The position numbers were made by a program, and so were the translations under genes. From Comamonas testosteroni TK102 (lineage in GTDB: Bacteria > Pseudomonadota > Gammaproteobacteria > Burkholderiales > Burkholderiaceae_C), in NCBI RefSeq assembly GCF_000739375.1, contig NZ_CP006704.1, positions 4,092,001 to 4,156,000 on the forward strand: a DNA stretch of 64,000 bases, read 5' to 3'. The notes under the pieces were generated by a model. It did no database searches. It worked only from the letters and a program-made list of their open reading frames with translations, and had not been told where the DNA came from. The stretch's first letter is position 1. Every line of letters starts with the position of its first letter. This document shows, in pieces, positions 45,887-55,574 of the stretch.

Positions 45887-46663
45887 ATGAAAATTGCCAC
45901 CTGGAATGTGAACTCTTTGTCCGTGCGACTGCCGCAGGTACTGGAATGGCTTGCCGCCAACCCTGTCGATGCGCTGGGACTGCAGGAGCTCAAGCTCACC
46001 GATGACAAGTTCCCGCACATGGCTTTCCAGGAAGCCGGCTACAAGGCCGTCAGCCATGGACAAAAGACCTATAACGGCGTGGCCTGGATCACGCGCGAGA
46101 CGGGCCGTGATGTGGTGCGCAACATCCCGGGGCTTGACGACGAGCAGGCACGCATCATTGCCACCACGATTGACTCGCCAGCCGGCGAGGTTCGCCTCAT
46201 CAACGGCTACTTCGTCAACGGCCAGGAGCCCGGATCGGAAAAATTTGCCTACAAGATGCGCTGGCTGCAGGCGCTGCAAGACTGGGTCAAGGAACAGATG
46301 GCCTTGCATCCGCGTTTGGTGCTGGTGGGGGACTTCAACGTGGCCCCCGAAGATCGCGACTCCTACGACCCCGTCGGCCTCAAGGACACGATCCACCATA
46401 CGGTGCAAGAGCGTGACCATTTCCAGCGCCTGCTGCAGCTGGGCCTGAGCGATGCCTTCCGCATGTTCGAGCAGCCGGAAAAAAGCTACTCCTGGTGGGA
46501 CTACCGCATGCTGGGCTTTCAGAAGAATCGCGGCCTGCGCATCGACCACATTCTGGTCAGCGAAGCGCTCAGGAGCAAGGTCAGCGCCTGCAGCGTGGAC
46601 CGCGCTCCGCGCAAGAACAAGCAGCCCAGCGACCATGCTCCCGTGATCGTCACACTGGACTGA
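45887..46663 (+). CDS. xth: Exodeoxyribonuclease III
   Basis: Xth is the AP endonuclease and 3' exonuclease of base excision repair. The 258-residue protein begins MKIATWNVNSLSVRLPQVLE and has GLQELKLTDDKFP, the catalytic YNGVAWITR region, LVGDFNVAPEDRDSYDP and RIDHILVSEAL, with SDHAPVIVTLD at the end. The ATG start has AAGGAAAG upstream; a TTG three codons earlier is not preferred. Confidence 0.97.
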   Translation: MKIATWNVNSLSVRLPQVLEWLAANPVDALGLQELKLTDDKFPHMAFQEAGYKAVSHGQKTYNGVAWITRETGRDVVRNIPGLDDEQARIIATTIDSPAGEVRLINGYFVNGQEPGSEKFAYKMRWLQALQDWVKEQMALHPRLVLVGDFNVAPEDRDSYDPVGLKDTIHHTVQERDHFQRLLQLGLSDAFRMFEQPEKSYSWWDYRMLGFQKNRGLRIDHILVSEALRSKVSACSVDRAPRKNKQPSDHAPVIVTLD

Positions 46664-46674
46664 AGCCGCACGGC

Positions 46675-47406
46675 TCAGGCCGCGCCGTGGCTGAGCCACT
46701 GCAAGGCCTGCACCTGACCGCGCAGCAGCATCACATGCCGCTTGAGCAGCTTGGCGGCCTTGGCAGGCAGGTCCAGCTGCGCCGAGCGCTCGGCGCATTC
46801 CAGCCAGGCCTGCAGACGCCGCAACACATCCAGCCAGGTCACGCCCAGATAGTCAAGCCATGTCTTGCGTACTCGCTCAAGCAGCCCGCTGTCGCTGTCA
46901 TCCGCGGCCTCGGGTGGCACTTCCACGGCAGGGCCGCCGAGCAGCTCCGCCACCTCGGAGACCAGCTTGTGCGAGTCCTTCGAAAAGCGGCGCAGCGCAT
47001 CGACCGCCATGCTGGAGTCCGCAGTCGTCAGAAACTGCCTGGAGCTCTGCGCAAAGCGCTGTCCTGCCTGCAGCACCAGGGCAAGGCTGCTCTTCGCCCT
47101 CTGGCCCAGCACGACCTCCGCGACAGGCTTGGCCAAGGGGGGAGCGATCGCCCGGCGCCATGCCGCCTTGACGGCAGCCCTGACCTGAGACCAGTCCAGC
47201 AGACTGCCCCCGCAATGTGCCGACCAATGCTGGCGCAGCTCCGGCTCCAGGGACTCAAAGCTCCTGGCCGCCTGCCGAGGTCGATAGCAGCCAGCCTGCC
47301 AGCCCAGCAGATAGGCAGGATAGTACTGATCGAAGCCACGCCCGGGTACAAAGTAAGGTTCGTACATGTAGCGCTCGTGCCAGAAGGCCTCTTCGGCCTC
47401 CGGCAT
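46675..47406 (-). CDS. Conserved hypothetical protein with YxPAYxxGW motif
   Basis: I do not recognise a named family. With the start at MPEAEEAFWHERYMYEPYF the protein is 243 residues; the frame stays open for 31 more residues upstream (Met at 47499). The N-terminal motif WHERYMYEPYF...FDQYYPAYLLGWQ is seen in other bacterial proteins of unknown function, some stress-related. The rest is helical (about 100-240) with KTWLDYLGVTWLDVLRRLQ. There is no clear signal peptide. It is leftward, 204 nt downstream of ntrC and may be its operon tail. Confidence 0.6.
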   Translation of the reverse strand: MPEAEEAFWHERYMYEPYFVPGRGFDQYYPAYLLGWQAGCYRPRQAARSFESLEPELRQHWSAHCGGSLLDWSQVRAAVKAAWRRAIAPPLAKPVAEVVLGQRAKSSLALVLQAGQRFAQSSRQFLTTADSSMAVDALRRFSKDSHKLVSEVAELLGGPAVEVPPEAADDSDSGLLERVRKTWLDYLGVTWLDVLRRLQAWLECAERSAQLDLPAKAAKLLKRHVMLLRGQVQALQWLSHGAA

Positions 47407-47609
47407 CTGCAGCAAGGGCGACAAGGCGCTCGACCCCGGCTCAGGCGGGAAAGAGATGGATAAGGGCAAGGCAGACAACGCAAACAGTCCAATCAACAAA
47501 AAGCCTGTTGATTTTTACCCCTGCGTCATCTGCTCCATGTCGTCAACCGTGATTGCACCATGTAGGACGAATAAAACCCGCGCCGAAAGCGAGTGGGCAC
47601 TGCGGCGCT

Positions 47610-49160
47610 TCAGTCGAAGTTTTCGTTCTCCAGCCCCAGCTCCTGCAGCTTGCGGGTGATGGTGTTGCGGCCGATCCCGAGCCGGCTGGCCGCTTCCACA
47701 CGCCTGCCATGCGTGGCGGCCAGGGCCGTTCGCAGCAGCTGTGCCTCGAACTGGTGGGACAGCTGATCCCAGACGTCATGATGGCCTTGCGACAGCAGCT
47801 CCTCGGCCTGCTTGCCCAGCCCCTGCAACCAGCCTCCGGAAGGCGCTGCGGCCTCGGGCGCAGACATCGCCGCAGTCCCGGGCGAGGACAGCGCAAGCGG
47901 CTCGGGCGGACTGGTCTTGGACGGCTCCAGGCCCACGCCGGTGCTCAGGGCGCCGGCAAAGATCGCGGCACTGCCCGGTGCCGCGCTGCCCAGCACTTCT
48001 GGCGGCAAGTCCTTGAGGGCAATCTGCTGGGCCGGCGCCATGACGGTCAGCCAATGGCAGATGTTCTCCAGCTGGCGCACATTGCCGGGAAAGTTGAAGG
48101 CCTGCAGGCGGCTCATGGCGGCCGTGCTCATCCGCTTGGGCTCCACCCCCAGCTGGCGCGCGCTCTGCTGCAGAAAATGCTGGGTCAGCATGGGCACGTC
48201 CTCCTTGCGCTCGCGCAGCGCGGGCAGGCGCAGACGGATCACATTCAGACGGTGGAACAAGTCCTCGCGGAAAGCGCCATCCTTGACGCGCAGCTCCAGG
48301 TCCTGGTGGGTCGCGGCAATCACGCGGACATGGGCCTTGACGGCCTGGTGTCCGCCCACCCTGTAGAAGTGGCCGTCGGAGAGCACGCGCAGCAGACGCG
48401 TCTGCAGCTCGAACGGCATGTCGCCGATCTCATCGAGAAACAGCGTGCCGCCCTCGGCCTGCTCGAAACGCCCCCGGCGCTGGGTCTGCGCGCCGGTAAA
48501 GGCACCGCGCTCGTGACCGAACAGTTCGGACTCCAGCAGGTCTTTCGGAATGGCCGCGGTATTGATGGCCACGAACGGTCCGCCGGCAACGGGAGAATGC
48601 TTGTGCAGCGCCCGGGCCACCAGCTCCTTGCCGGCACCGGACTCTCCGGTGATCAGCACCGTGACATGACTCTGGCTGAGTCTGCCGATGGCACGGAACA
48701 CGTCCTGCATGGCCGGGGCCTGGCCCAGCATTTCCGCCTGCACCGGCGCCTGGATATCGGCCACCTCCTCGCGCTGGCTCTCCTCCACGGCACGCCGGAT
48801 CAGCTCCACCGCCTTGGGGACGTCAAAGGGCTTGGGCAGATACTCGAAGGCTCCGCGCTGGAAGGCCGAGACCGCGCTGTCCAGATCGGAATAGGCGGTC
48901 ATGATGATCATCGGCAGGCCGGGCTGCTGTGCCCTGACCTGCTCCAGCAGCTCAAGGCCCGAGCCGCCGGGCATGCGGATATCGCTGACCAGCGCCTGAG
49001 GAGCCTGACGCTCGGGATCGCTGTTGTCCACATCAGCCAGGGCCTTGAGCACATCGCGCGGCTGGGTAAAGCTGCGAATGGGCCAGCCTTCGCGCCCCAG
49101 TGCTTTTTCAAGCACAAAGCGGATGGAAGGGTCGTCGTCCACAATCCAGATTGGCTTCAT
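47610..49160 (-). CDS. ntrC: Nitrogen regulation response regulator NtrC
   Basis: NtrC is the sigma-54 activator of nitrogen genes. The 516-residue protein has a receiver domain (1-125) with Asp pair IVDDD and phospho-Asp in [12 protein letters not shown] (residue 60). The AAA+ domain (about 150-390) has the Walker A motif [14 protein letters not shown] and the sigma-54 contact loop [12 protein letters not shown]. The C-terminal Fis-type HTH is [20 protein letters not shown]. It is downstream of ntrB and the pair controls the glnA promoter upstream. Confidence 0.97.
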   Translation of the reverse strand: MKPIWIVDDDPSIRFVLEKALGREGWPIRSFTQPRDVLKALADVDNSDPERQAPQALVSDIRMPGGSGLELLEQVRAQQPGLPMIIMTAYSDLDSAVSAFQRGAFEYLPKPFDVPKAVELIRRAVEESQREEVADIQAPVQAEMLGQAPAMQDVFRAIGRLSQSHVTVLITGESGAGKELVARALHKHSPVAGGPFVAINTAAIPKDLLESELFGHERGAFTGAQTQRRGRFEQAEGGTLFLDEIGDMPFELQTRLLRVLSDGHFYRVGGHQAVKAHVRVIAATHQDLELRVKDGAFREDLFHRLNVIRLRLPALRERKEDVPMLTQHFLQQSARQLGVEPKRMSTAAMSRLQAFNFPGNVRQLENICHWLTVMAPAQQIALKDLPPEVLGSAAPGSAAIFAGALSTGVGLEPSKTSPPEPLALSSPGTAAMSAPEAAAPSGGWLQGLGKQAEELLSQGHHDVWDQLSHQFEAQLLRTALAATHGRRVEAASRLGIGRNTITRKLQELGLENENFD

Positions 49161-49206
49161 TCGTGCAACATCCTTCCCTTCTTCTGCATATTGATAATGT
49201 CAGGCT

Positions 49207-50316
49207 TTATGGCAGCGGAATCAGGATCCGGAAATCCGTCCTCCCCGGCTGGCTCTCGCATTCGATCAAGCCATGGTGACGCTGCACAAAGGTCTGAGCC
49301 AGCGTCAGCCCCAGGCCGGATCCACCATCTCGGCCCGAGACCAAAGGATAGAAAATTCGCTCCTTGATGGCATCCGGCACGCCTGACCCGTTGTCGATTA
49401 CATGCAATTCCAGTGCCAATCTGTAGCGCTCACGCCCCAAAGTGACCTGTCTGGCCACACGCGTCCTCAGGATGATCTCGGCATCGCCTTCTGCAATGCG
49501 CCGCCCCAGCGCCTGGGCCGCGTTCTGAACGATATTGAGCAGGGCCTGGATCAGCTGCGCGCTGTCGCCTCTGAATTCCGGTATGGAGATGTCATAGTCA
49601 CGCGTGATCCTCAGTCCCTGGGGATGTTCGACCAGCACCAGTGAACGCACGCGCTCGCAGACCTCGTGGATGTTGACGTCGCCGACCTCGTGGGGGTGGC
49701 GATGCGGGGCCAGCAGTCTGTCCACCAGTGCCTGCAGGCGATCGGCCTCGTGAATGATGACCGTGGTGTACTCCAGCAGCTCGGGCATGACCAGATCCAT
49801 CTGCAGCAGCTGGGCTGCCCCGCGAATGCCGCCCAGCGGATTCTTGATCTCGTGGGCCAGATTGCGAATCAGCTCCTTGTTTGCCTGGGCCTGTTCGCGG
49901 ATGCGCTCCTCGCGATCCTGGCGGGCCTGCTGTTCCAGCGGCCACATCTCCACCATGACGTGGCCGGCCTTCTCGGCCAGCGAGACGGCAGCGTGAATCG
50001 GCAGGGGCTCCTGACCCAGGCGCAGCAGGCTGGCCTCGAAGCGCAGCGCCGCAAAGTCGTTGGAACGGGCTCCGCTGAGCGCCTTGTCCAGCAGGGCTGG
50101 CTCGGCAAAGCAGGTGGCGAAGTCACTGCCGACCATGATGCGGCGCGACTGGCCCAGGGCATTTTCCAGCGCCGCATTGACGAAGCGCACCATGCCGTAC
50201 TCGTCAAGCACGGCAATCAAGGTGCAAAGCCAGTCCAGCGACTGGTAGCCATGACCGTTGGCCTGATCCGGATCAGGCGTGGAGATATCGGGAATCGGGG
50301 CTGCAGTGGAACTCAT
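49207..50316 (-). CDS. ntrB: Nitrogen regulation sensor histidine kinase NtrB
   Basis: NtrB (GlnL) phosphorylates NtrC under nitrogen limitation and, with PII, dephosphorylates it in excess. The 369-residue cytosolic protein has an N-terminal PAS domain (about 25-130), the H-box RNLAHEIKNPLGGIRGAAQL with the phosphorylated His near residue 168, and an HATPase domain with VDNGSGVPDAI and SGLGLTLAQ. It is 46 nt ahead of ntrC in the leftward glnA-ntrBC cluster. Confidence 0.96.
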   Translation of the reverse strand: MSSTAAPIPDISTPDPDQANGHGYQSLDWLCTLIAVLDEYGMVRFVNAALENALGQSRRIMVGSDFATCFAEPALLDKALSGARSNDFAALRFEASLLRLGQEPLPIHAAVSLAEKAGHVMVEMWPLEQQARQDREERIREQAQANKELIRNLAHEIKNPLGGIRGAAQLLQMDLVMPELLEYTTVIIHEADRLQALVDRLLAPHRHPHEVGDVNIHEVCERVRSLVLVEHPQGLRITRDYDISIPEFRGDSAQLIQALLNIVQNAAQALGRRIAEGDAEIILRTRVARQVTLGRERYRLALELHVIDNGSGVPDAIKERIFYPLVSGRDGGSGLGLTLAQTFVQRHHGLIECESQPGRTDFRILIPLP

Positions 50317-50352
50317 GCGATTGACCAAAAATGACCAGCCCCAGGGGGCGGA

Positions 50353-50865
50353 TTAGTTGACCGCAGGCAGCCGGTCCAGCTCTCGCTTGATGCCTGCGAT
50401 ATCACTTTCCTGGCGGGTGATATCGGCCTTGAGCTTGGCCACCCGCTCCGGGTAGCCCTGAGGATTGCGCAGCTCCAGCGCAGTACGCACGGGATTGCCA
50501 TCGTTGTACTCCGCCTTGAGCTCGGCCAGTCTGGCCTGGGCCTTGTTCAGCTCGCCTTGCAAAATCGCGCGGGCATCGGAGTCGCGCGCCTTCTGCGCTG
50601 CACTGTCGGCGCGGGCAGGGGCCGCCTGGCTCGATGCAGAGCTGCCTGCCGGCCTGGGATTGGCCGGCGCCGCACCGGCATTGCCGCCCGAGGGACGGGT
50701 GCCGTGAATCACCGTCACGCCACTGCCATCGACCGGCTTGCACCCCTTGGCCTTGGCCTGCGAAACATTGTTGGTGTACTCATTGCCGCAGCGGTAGATC
50801 ACATCCTGGGCAGAAACCAGCCCGGATGCAAGACACAGCAACGACAACACATAAATCTTCTTCAT
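50353..50865 (-). CDS. Small secreted protein between glnA and ntrB
   Basis: A 170-residue protein with a Sec signal peptide (MKKIYVLSLLCLASGLVSAQ, cut likely after VSA). The first mature part DVIYRCGNEYTNNVSQAKAK, then GCKPV, resembles a DUF4124-type domain with a Cys pair. A Pro/Ala/Ser linker follows, then a coiled-coil segment (ILQGELNKAQARLAELKAEY). The function is unknown; its placement in the glnA-ntrBC cluster suggests cotranscription, not necessarily a nitrogen role. Confidence 0.75.
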   Translation of the reverse strand: MKKIYVLSLLCLASGLVSAQDVIYRCGNEYTNNVSQAKAKGCKPVDGSGVTVIHGTRPSGGNAGAAPANPRPAGSSASSQAAPARADSAAQKARDSDARAILQGELNKAQARLAELKAEYNDGNPVRTALELRNPQGYPERVAKLKADITRQESDIAGIKRELDRLPAVN

Positions 50866-51005
50866 TCGGTCCTCTCAGGCAGACGGCGGCCGCAAGTCCG
50901 CAATACCCTGAGTATCGCTCCAAGCCTGCAGCTTTTATTGACTACTTGACCGCCACCAACCCGTTTGGTTCCTTTGCTGCCATGTCCGGCGCAGCGCCCG
51001 TGCAA

Positions 51006-51031
51006 TAAAAAAGGCGGCTTGCGCCGCCTTT
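51006..51031 (-). terminator. Terminator of glnA
   Basis: Leftward stem aaaggcggc/gccgccttt with a 4-nt loop and T-run, 14 nt after the glnA stop. Some read-through to the secreted-protein gene and ntrBC is likely. Confidence 0.85.
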
Positions 51032-51044
51032 GAGAACCTCTGCT

Positions 51045-52460
51045 TTACAGCGAGAAGTACATATCGTATTCGACAGGGTGCACCGACTGGCGATAGCGAG
51101 TCACTTCGGTCATCTTCAGCTCGATGTAGGCATCCAGCATGCTGTCGGAGAACACACCGCCCTTGGTCAGGAACGCACGGTCGGCGTCCAGGGCTTCCAG
51201 AGCCTGATCCAGGCTGTGGCAGACGGTAGGCACCAGCTTGTCTTCCTCGGGAGGCAGATGGTAGAGATCCTTGGTCGCGGCTTCGCCGGGATGGATCTTG
51301 TTTTCCACGCCGTCCAGACCGGCCATCAGCAGGGCTGCGAAACCCAGGTAGGGGTTCATCAGAGGATCGGGGAAGCGGGCTTCCACGCGACGTGCCTTGG
51401 GGTTGCTGACGTAAGGAATACGGATGGAAGCGGAGCGGTTCTTGGCCGAGTAAGCCAGCTTCACGGGCGCTTCGAAGCCGGGAACCAGACGCTTGTAGCT
51501 GTTGGTGCCGGGGTTGGTGATGGCGTTCAGGGCACGAGCGTGCTTGATGATGCCGCCGATGTAGTACAGGGCGAAGTCGGACAGACCTGCATAGCCGTCG
51601 CCGGCGAACAGGTTCTTGCCATCCTTCCACACGGACTGGTGCACGTGCATGCCGGAGCCGTTATCGCCAGCATAGGGCTTGGGCATGAAGGTTGCCGTCT
51701 TGCCGTAGGTGTTGGCCACGTTCCAGATGATGTACTTCTGCAGCTGCGTCCAGTCGGCACGCTCGACCAGGGTCGAGAAGCGTGTGCCGATTTCGTTCTG
51801 ACCGGCACCGGCCACTTCGTGGTGGAACACTTCGACGGGGATGCCGACGGCTTCCAGCAGCAGCGACATCTCTGCGCGCATGTCCTGGGTGCTGTCAACG
51901 GGAGGCACGGGGAAGTAGCCACCCTTGACGCGAGGACGGTGACCGCGGTTGCCGCTCTCGAACTTGGTGCCGGTGTTCCAGGGAGCCTCGTATTCCTCGA
52001 TTTCGAAGAAGGGGTTGTGAGGCTCGGTGCCCCAGCGCACGCCGTCGAAGATGAAGAATTCGGGTTCGGGACCGAAGTAGGCAGTATCGCCCAGGCCGGA
52101 AGCCTTCAGATAGGCTTCTGCGCGCTTGGCGATGGAGCGGGGATCGCGGTCGTAGGCCTTGCCGTCACCGGGTTCGATCACGTCGCACTGCAGAATCAGG
52201 GTGGTCTCTTCGAAGAAGGGATCGATGTTGGCAGTGTTTGGATCGGGAACCAGCTGCATGTCCGAGGCTTCGATACCTTTCCAGCCGGCAACGGAAGAAC
52301 CGTCGAAAGCATGGCCCGAGGCGAACTTGTCCTCGTCGAAGTGCGACACGGGCACGGTCACGTGCTGTTCCTTGCCGCGGGTATCGGTAAAGCGCAGGTC
52401 CACGAACTTGACCTCGTTATCCTGCACCATCTGCATCACGTCTGCAACGGTCTTCGCCAT
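51045..52460 (-). CDS. glnA: Glutamine synthetase type I
   Basis: GlnA condenses ammonia and glutamate to glutamine. The start is the ATG giving [20 protein letters not shown], 471 residues. Motifs are [62 protein letters not shown] and the C-terminal adenylylation segment [12 protein letters not shown] (Tyr near residue 398). This is the adenylylated beta type. It is transcribed from a sigma-54 promoter at 52511-52526. Confidence 0.98.
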   Translation of the reverse strand: MAKTVADVMQMVQDNEVKFVDLRFTDTRGKEQHVTVPVSHFDEDKFASGHAFDGSSVAGWKGIEASDMQLVPDPNTANIDPFFEETTLILQCDVIEPGDGKAYDRDPRSIAKRAEAYLKASGLGDTAYFGPEPEFFIFDGVRWGTEPHNPFFEIEEYEAPWNTGTKFESGNRGHRPRVKGGYFPVPPVDSTQDMRAEMSLLLEAVGIPVEVFHHEVAGAGQNEIGTRFSTLVERADWTQLQKYIIWNVANTYGKTATFMPKPYAGDNGSGMHVHQSVWKDGKNLFAGDGYAGLSDFALYYIGGIIKHARALNAITNPGTNSYKRLVPGFEAPVKLAYSAKNRSASIRIPYVSNPKARRVEARFPDPLMNPYLGFAALLMAGLDGVENKIHPGEAATKDLYHLPPEEDKLVPTVCHSLDQALEALDADRAFLTKGGVFSDSMLDAYIELKMTEVTRYRQSVHPVEYDMYFSL

Positions 52461-52510
52461 TAGATCTCTCCTGCCAACTTGGCTGATCAAATAAAGAATG
52501 AATAGTATCT

Positions 52511-52526
52511 AGCAGTTTGCGTGCCA
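52511..52526 (-). promoter_or_regulatory. glnA: Sigma-54 promoter of glnA
   Basis: Leftward TTGGCACG-CAAA-CTGCT, a near-consensus -24/-12 element (TGGCACG-N4-TTGCA/T), 51 nt upstream of the glnA ATG. Confidence 0.8.
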
Positions 52527-52681
52527 ACTCTGCTTCAGCACCTCATCCCAGCATCCGTGCACTGAAATCGAGCTCTTGCAGCAAGCTACTCGCCACAAGA
52601 CATAAGCATTTAGCAGAGCCGCATCGGCAAACTGCACCAAACCGACGCGCATTGTCTCACTGCCGGCACGCATTTCCCAGA

Positions 52682-52721
52682 TGCACCATCTTGGTGAAAA
52701 TAAACGCACCAATGTGGTGCA
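52682..52721 (-). promoter_or_regulatory. glnA: Two NtrC binding sites upstream of glnA
   Basis: TGCACC-N5-GGTGAA (52682-52697) and CGCACC-N5-GGTGCA (52705-52721) fit the NtrC consensus TGCAC-N5-GTGCA. Their centres are 23 bp apart, about two helical turns, and about 160-200 bp upstream of the sigma-54 element, as in classical glnA enhancers. Confidence 0.8.
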
Positions 52722-52780
52722 TTTCATGAGCAGGGTTGTTTTTGGTGCACGGGGCACGATTGGCCCGGCGGCAAGCGCTC

Positions 52781-53647
52781 TCAGCGAGCAACCGAAGCGG
52801 CATCATCTGCACCAGGTGCGAACGGTACCTGGGGATCGGCAGTACTCGGCATGGTTTGCGCCCTCATCTGCTCCAGCGCCGCCAGACAGAAGTGAGCGAA
52901 CCACAGCGCAGAGAAGGCAAACACCAGCGCATAGATCCAGATGGCAATGGGCACCAGAATCCAGAAAGCAGCCAGAAACAGCAGCCCGGAAATCCAGACC
53001 ACACCGGGCGCTGCGCCCAGATAGCCGCAGATCACCCCCATGAGAATGAGCGACATGCGGTGGCGGGCAAACAGGGCCCGGCGCTCATCCTTGCTGGCAT
53101 GCTCGGACAAGGCATCAAACGCCATGACCCGGTAAGTGAGCCAACCCCAGATCAAGGGTGCGACCACCAGCATTAGCGGCGGAAACACCCATAGCGGCAG
53201 GGTGACGAAAAGGGCCAGCAGCGCAATCAGCGTGGAGCCGCCCGACCAGAGCAGGCTGGCGACGGTGGAGCCGCCATGCTTTTTCTCCAGCCCGGCAAAG
53301 CGCTTCTCGGCCACCAGTTGCGTCAGCACGGGCGCCATGAACAGGCCCACCAGCAGCAAAACAAGCACCACGAGAACCGGCGTGGCCCCCAGCACCACAA
53401 ACATGGAGGCCACCACCTCCGAGGCATAGCCCACGCCACGCTCCTGCAGCCACAGCCACAGGGAGTGCAGCCAGCCCACCCCATCCAGCAGGCTTTGCAC
53501 CTTGAGGACCGCATCGGCCCAGAAGAAGTAGCCCAGAAGCCAGGCCATCAAGGCCATGGCCAGCAGCGGCAAGAGTGACCAGACAATGACCCGCTTATGC
53601 AGGCAATACGCCAAGGCACGCCAAAAAGAGTCGAGTAGCAAGCTCAT
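52781..53647 (-). CDS. EI24 domain-containing membrane protein
   Basis: A 288-residue inner-membrane protein of the EI24/CysZ-like family with about five or six membrane helices (for example VVIWSLLPLLAMALMAWLLG-like near the start, and VLVVLVLLLVGLFMAPVLT). The start at MSLLLDSFWRALAY was chosen over upstream residues that lie in the 5' gap. It is 26 nt downstream of the hydroxylase gene and is the last member of a leftward operon. CysZ is a sulfate permease, but this protein need not be one. Confidence 0.8.
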   Translation of the reverse strand: MSLLLDSFWRALAYCLHKRVIVWSLLPLLAMALMAWLLGYFFWADAVLKVQSLLDGVGWLHSLWLWLQERGVGYASEVVASMFVVLGATPVLVVLVLLLVGLFMAPVLTQLVAEKRFAGLEKKHGGSTVASLLWSGGSTLIALLALFVTLPLWVFPPLMLVVAPLIWGWLTYRVMAFDALSEHASKDERRALFARHRMSLILMGVICGYLGAAPGVVWISGLLFLAAFWILVPIAIWIYALVFAFSALWFAHFCLAALEQMRAQTMPSTADPQVPFAPGADDAASVAR

Positions 53648-53673
53648 GCTGGCAAGCATACTCAAGGATTGGC

Positions 53674-54654
53674 TTATGCGCGACCCATCAGTCGTAGGAC
53701 AGCCAGCCACTGTTGCGCCCAGAAGCCGCGGCCATAGTCGCGCAGCTGCCCTTTCGCATTGGCCTGCACCTGATCGCGAATGCCCGTAGGGTCATAGCGC
53801 AGATCGAAATTGGCCGTACCGAACAACATGTCCCACCAGGGCAGGAGCACGCCAAAGTTGTTGCCGTGGACCTTTTGGTTGCGCACCGGCGCCATGGGCT
53901 CGTGACCGATACCGATGGCGTGATGGCGGCGATGAAAGCGCGGGCTGATCCACAGGCGCTCGCCCAGCTGGCCAAACCAGATGCGCACATTGGCGTGCTG
54001 AAAGCTCTCGCTGAGCTGGGTCAGGGCCACGATGGCCACGAACTGCCCGGGAGCCACGCCGATCAGCTGCGCCACCAGCACGATGATGGCGTCATGGATC
54101 ACATCGTCGAGCAGGTGATTGCGGTTGTCGCTCCACACTGTCATCTGACGTTGCGAGTGGTGCACGGCATGCAGCTTCCACCACCAGGTAAAGCCGTGCT
54201 GGCCGCGATGAATCCAGTACTCGACCAGATCGAAGACGACCAGATACATCAGCAGGCTGACCCAGGCGTTGTCCGTCACGCCCGGCCAGATGTCGTCAAG
54301 GTGAAAGCCCGGCAAGCCCCAGACATGAAGCGTACCCAAAAGGGAATCCCACAGTGGATCAATCGTGAAGAACAGGGCCAGCCGGAAAAGTCCCAGCCGA
54401 TGAATCAGCGTATAGAGGATGTCCACACGGATCGCCTGGCGGTCGACCACGGGCTCGACCGGCCTCCAGCGCTGCAGCGGCACGATCACCGCGACCATGA
54501 CGGCAATCTGCAGCAAGCCCACCAGCAGCCAGCCTGTGGCGGTATAGCCATCCTCCAGCAGATTCGCCATGCCGAAATGAAACAGAAAAGGCTGCACCAC
54601 GCCTTCAAACAAGCGTTGCTGCGCCTCTCCAAAAATCTGTACCAACCAATCCAC
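53674..54654 (-). CDS. Sterol desaturase/fatty-acid hydroxylase family protein
   Basis: A 326-residue integral membrane di-iron oxygenase-type protein. The His clusters are visible: WIHRGQH, LHAVHHS and RFHRRHHAIG, the HxxxH/HxxHH pattern of the fatty-acid-hydroxylase superfamily. Three or four membrane helices precede and follow. It may hydroxylate or desaturate a membrane lipid. It is 3 nt downstream of the polysaccharide-deacetylase gene, in the same operon. Confidence 0.88.
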   Translation of the reverse strand: MDWLVQIFGEAQQRLFEGVVQPFLFHFGMANLLEDGYTATGWLLVGLLQIAVMVAVIVPLQRWRPVEPVVDRQAIRVDILYTLIHRLGLFRLALFFTIDPLWDSLLGTLHVWGLPGFHLDDIWPGVTDNAWVSLLMYLVVFDLVEYWIHRGQHGFTWWWKLHAVHHSQRQMTVWSDNRNHLLDDVIHDAIIVLVAQLIGVAPGQFVAIVALTQLSESFQHANVRIWFGQLGERLWISPRFHRRHHAIGIGHEPMAPVRNQKVHGNNFGVLLPWWDMLFGTANFDLRYDPTGIRDQVQANAKGQLRDYGRGFWAQQWLAVLRLMGRA

Positions 54655-54657
54655 GAC

Positions 54658-55503
54658 TCACTCCTCTTGCAGCACTCGGCGCTGCTGCGCGATCCAGCCC
54701 TGATACACCGGGTGCTCGGCCAGCGTACGGAAGCAAAAACCCCTGTCCAGCAAGCCCAGAATCAAGGGCTCCAGCACCGCCGGAGCCCATGGATCCTGAC
54801 GCGACCAGATCCCCAGGTGCGCCAGCAAGATATCGCCGCTGCCTATGTTTTTGAGTGCCTGGGCCAGCAAGCGTTCATTCGGATATTTGTCGCTGGGCAG
54901 CTCGTCGCCCAGAAAGCCCGCCGGCGCCCAGCCCACATGCTGAAAACCGCCCTGCCGGGCCGCAGCAATCAACGCCGGCGATGTCTTGCCACCCGGCGCA
55001 CGATAGAGCGGCAAGGTCTTGCGGCCCGTGATCTGGGCCAGCCGCTGGGCGGAGCGCGCAATCTCCTGCCGGTACTCTTCGGCAGACACCACATAGGTCT
55101 GACCAGCCCTGGGACCGGCCGAGGGCCTGACCCTGAAATGCGTGACCTGCCCGCTGGCCTTGTCGCGAATATCGGCCAGCCAGTACATATGGTCAAAGGT
55201 ATGGGACGCGAGCTGGTGACCTTCGTCGGCACGCGCCTTCCACCAGGGTGCCCAGAAGTCGCCCAGACTGCTGCCCCCCTCTTTCGTGTCCTCATTGGCC
55301 GCAAAGAAGGTGACGGGAACCTTGTGCTTCTGCAGCACCTGGGCGACCCACTGGGCTATGCCCATGTGCCCAGTGTCAAAAGTCAGGTAAACCGCCTTGG
55401 AGCATGTACCTGAAGCTATCTTTTTTGAAACTTCGGAAGCGAAGGCAGGAACGGCAGACAGGCCGCCGGCCAGCGAGCCGAGCATGAAACAACGTCTTTG
55501 CAT
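54658..55503 (-). CDS. Polysaccharide deacetylase family protein with altered metal motif
   Basis: A 281-residue exported NodB-type protein. The N-terminus MQRRCFMLGSLAGGLSAVPA has an RR and hydrophobic stretch that could be a Tat signal. The first catalytic motif reads TFDTGHMG (residues 41-48) where NodB enzymes have TFDDG, so the metal-binding second Asp is Thr. The second motif SHTFDHMYW keeps both His. It may be a low-activity or non-catalytic homologue, or bind metal differently. It lies between the propeller gene and the hydroxylase gene. Confidence 0.82.
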   Translation of the reverse strand: MQRRCFMLGSLAGGLSAVPAFASEVSKKIASGTCSKAVYLTFDTGHMGIAQWVAQVLQKHKVPVTFFAANEDTKEGGSSLGDFWAPWWKARADEGHQLASHTFDHMYWLADIRDKASGQVTHFRVRPSAGPRAGQTYVVSAEEYRQEIARSAQRLAQITGRKTLPLYRAPGGKTSPALIAAARQGGFQHVGWAPAGFLGDELPSDKYPNERLLAQALKNIGSGDILLAHLGIWSRQDPWAPAVLEPLILGLLDRGFCFRTLAEHPVYQGWIAQQRRVLQEE

Positions 55504-55574
55504 CCACCCTCCTTGAGGTGGTCAACACGAACACCGGGCATCCCGGCCACTCCGGTGCGGCCGGGACAGGCGCT

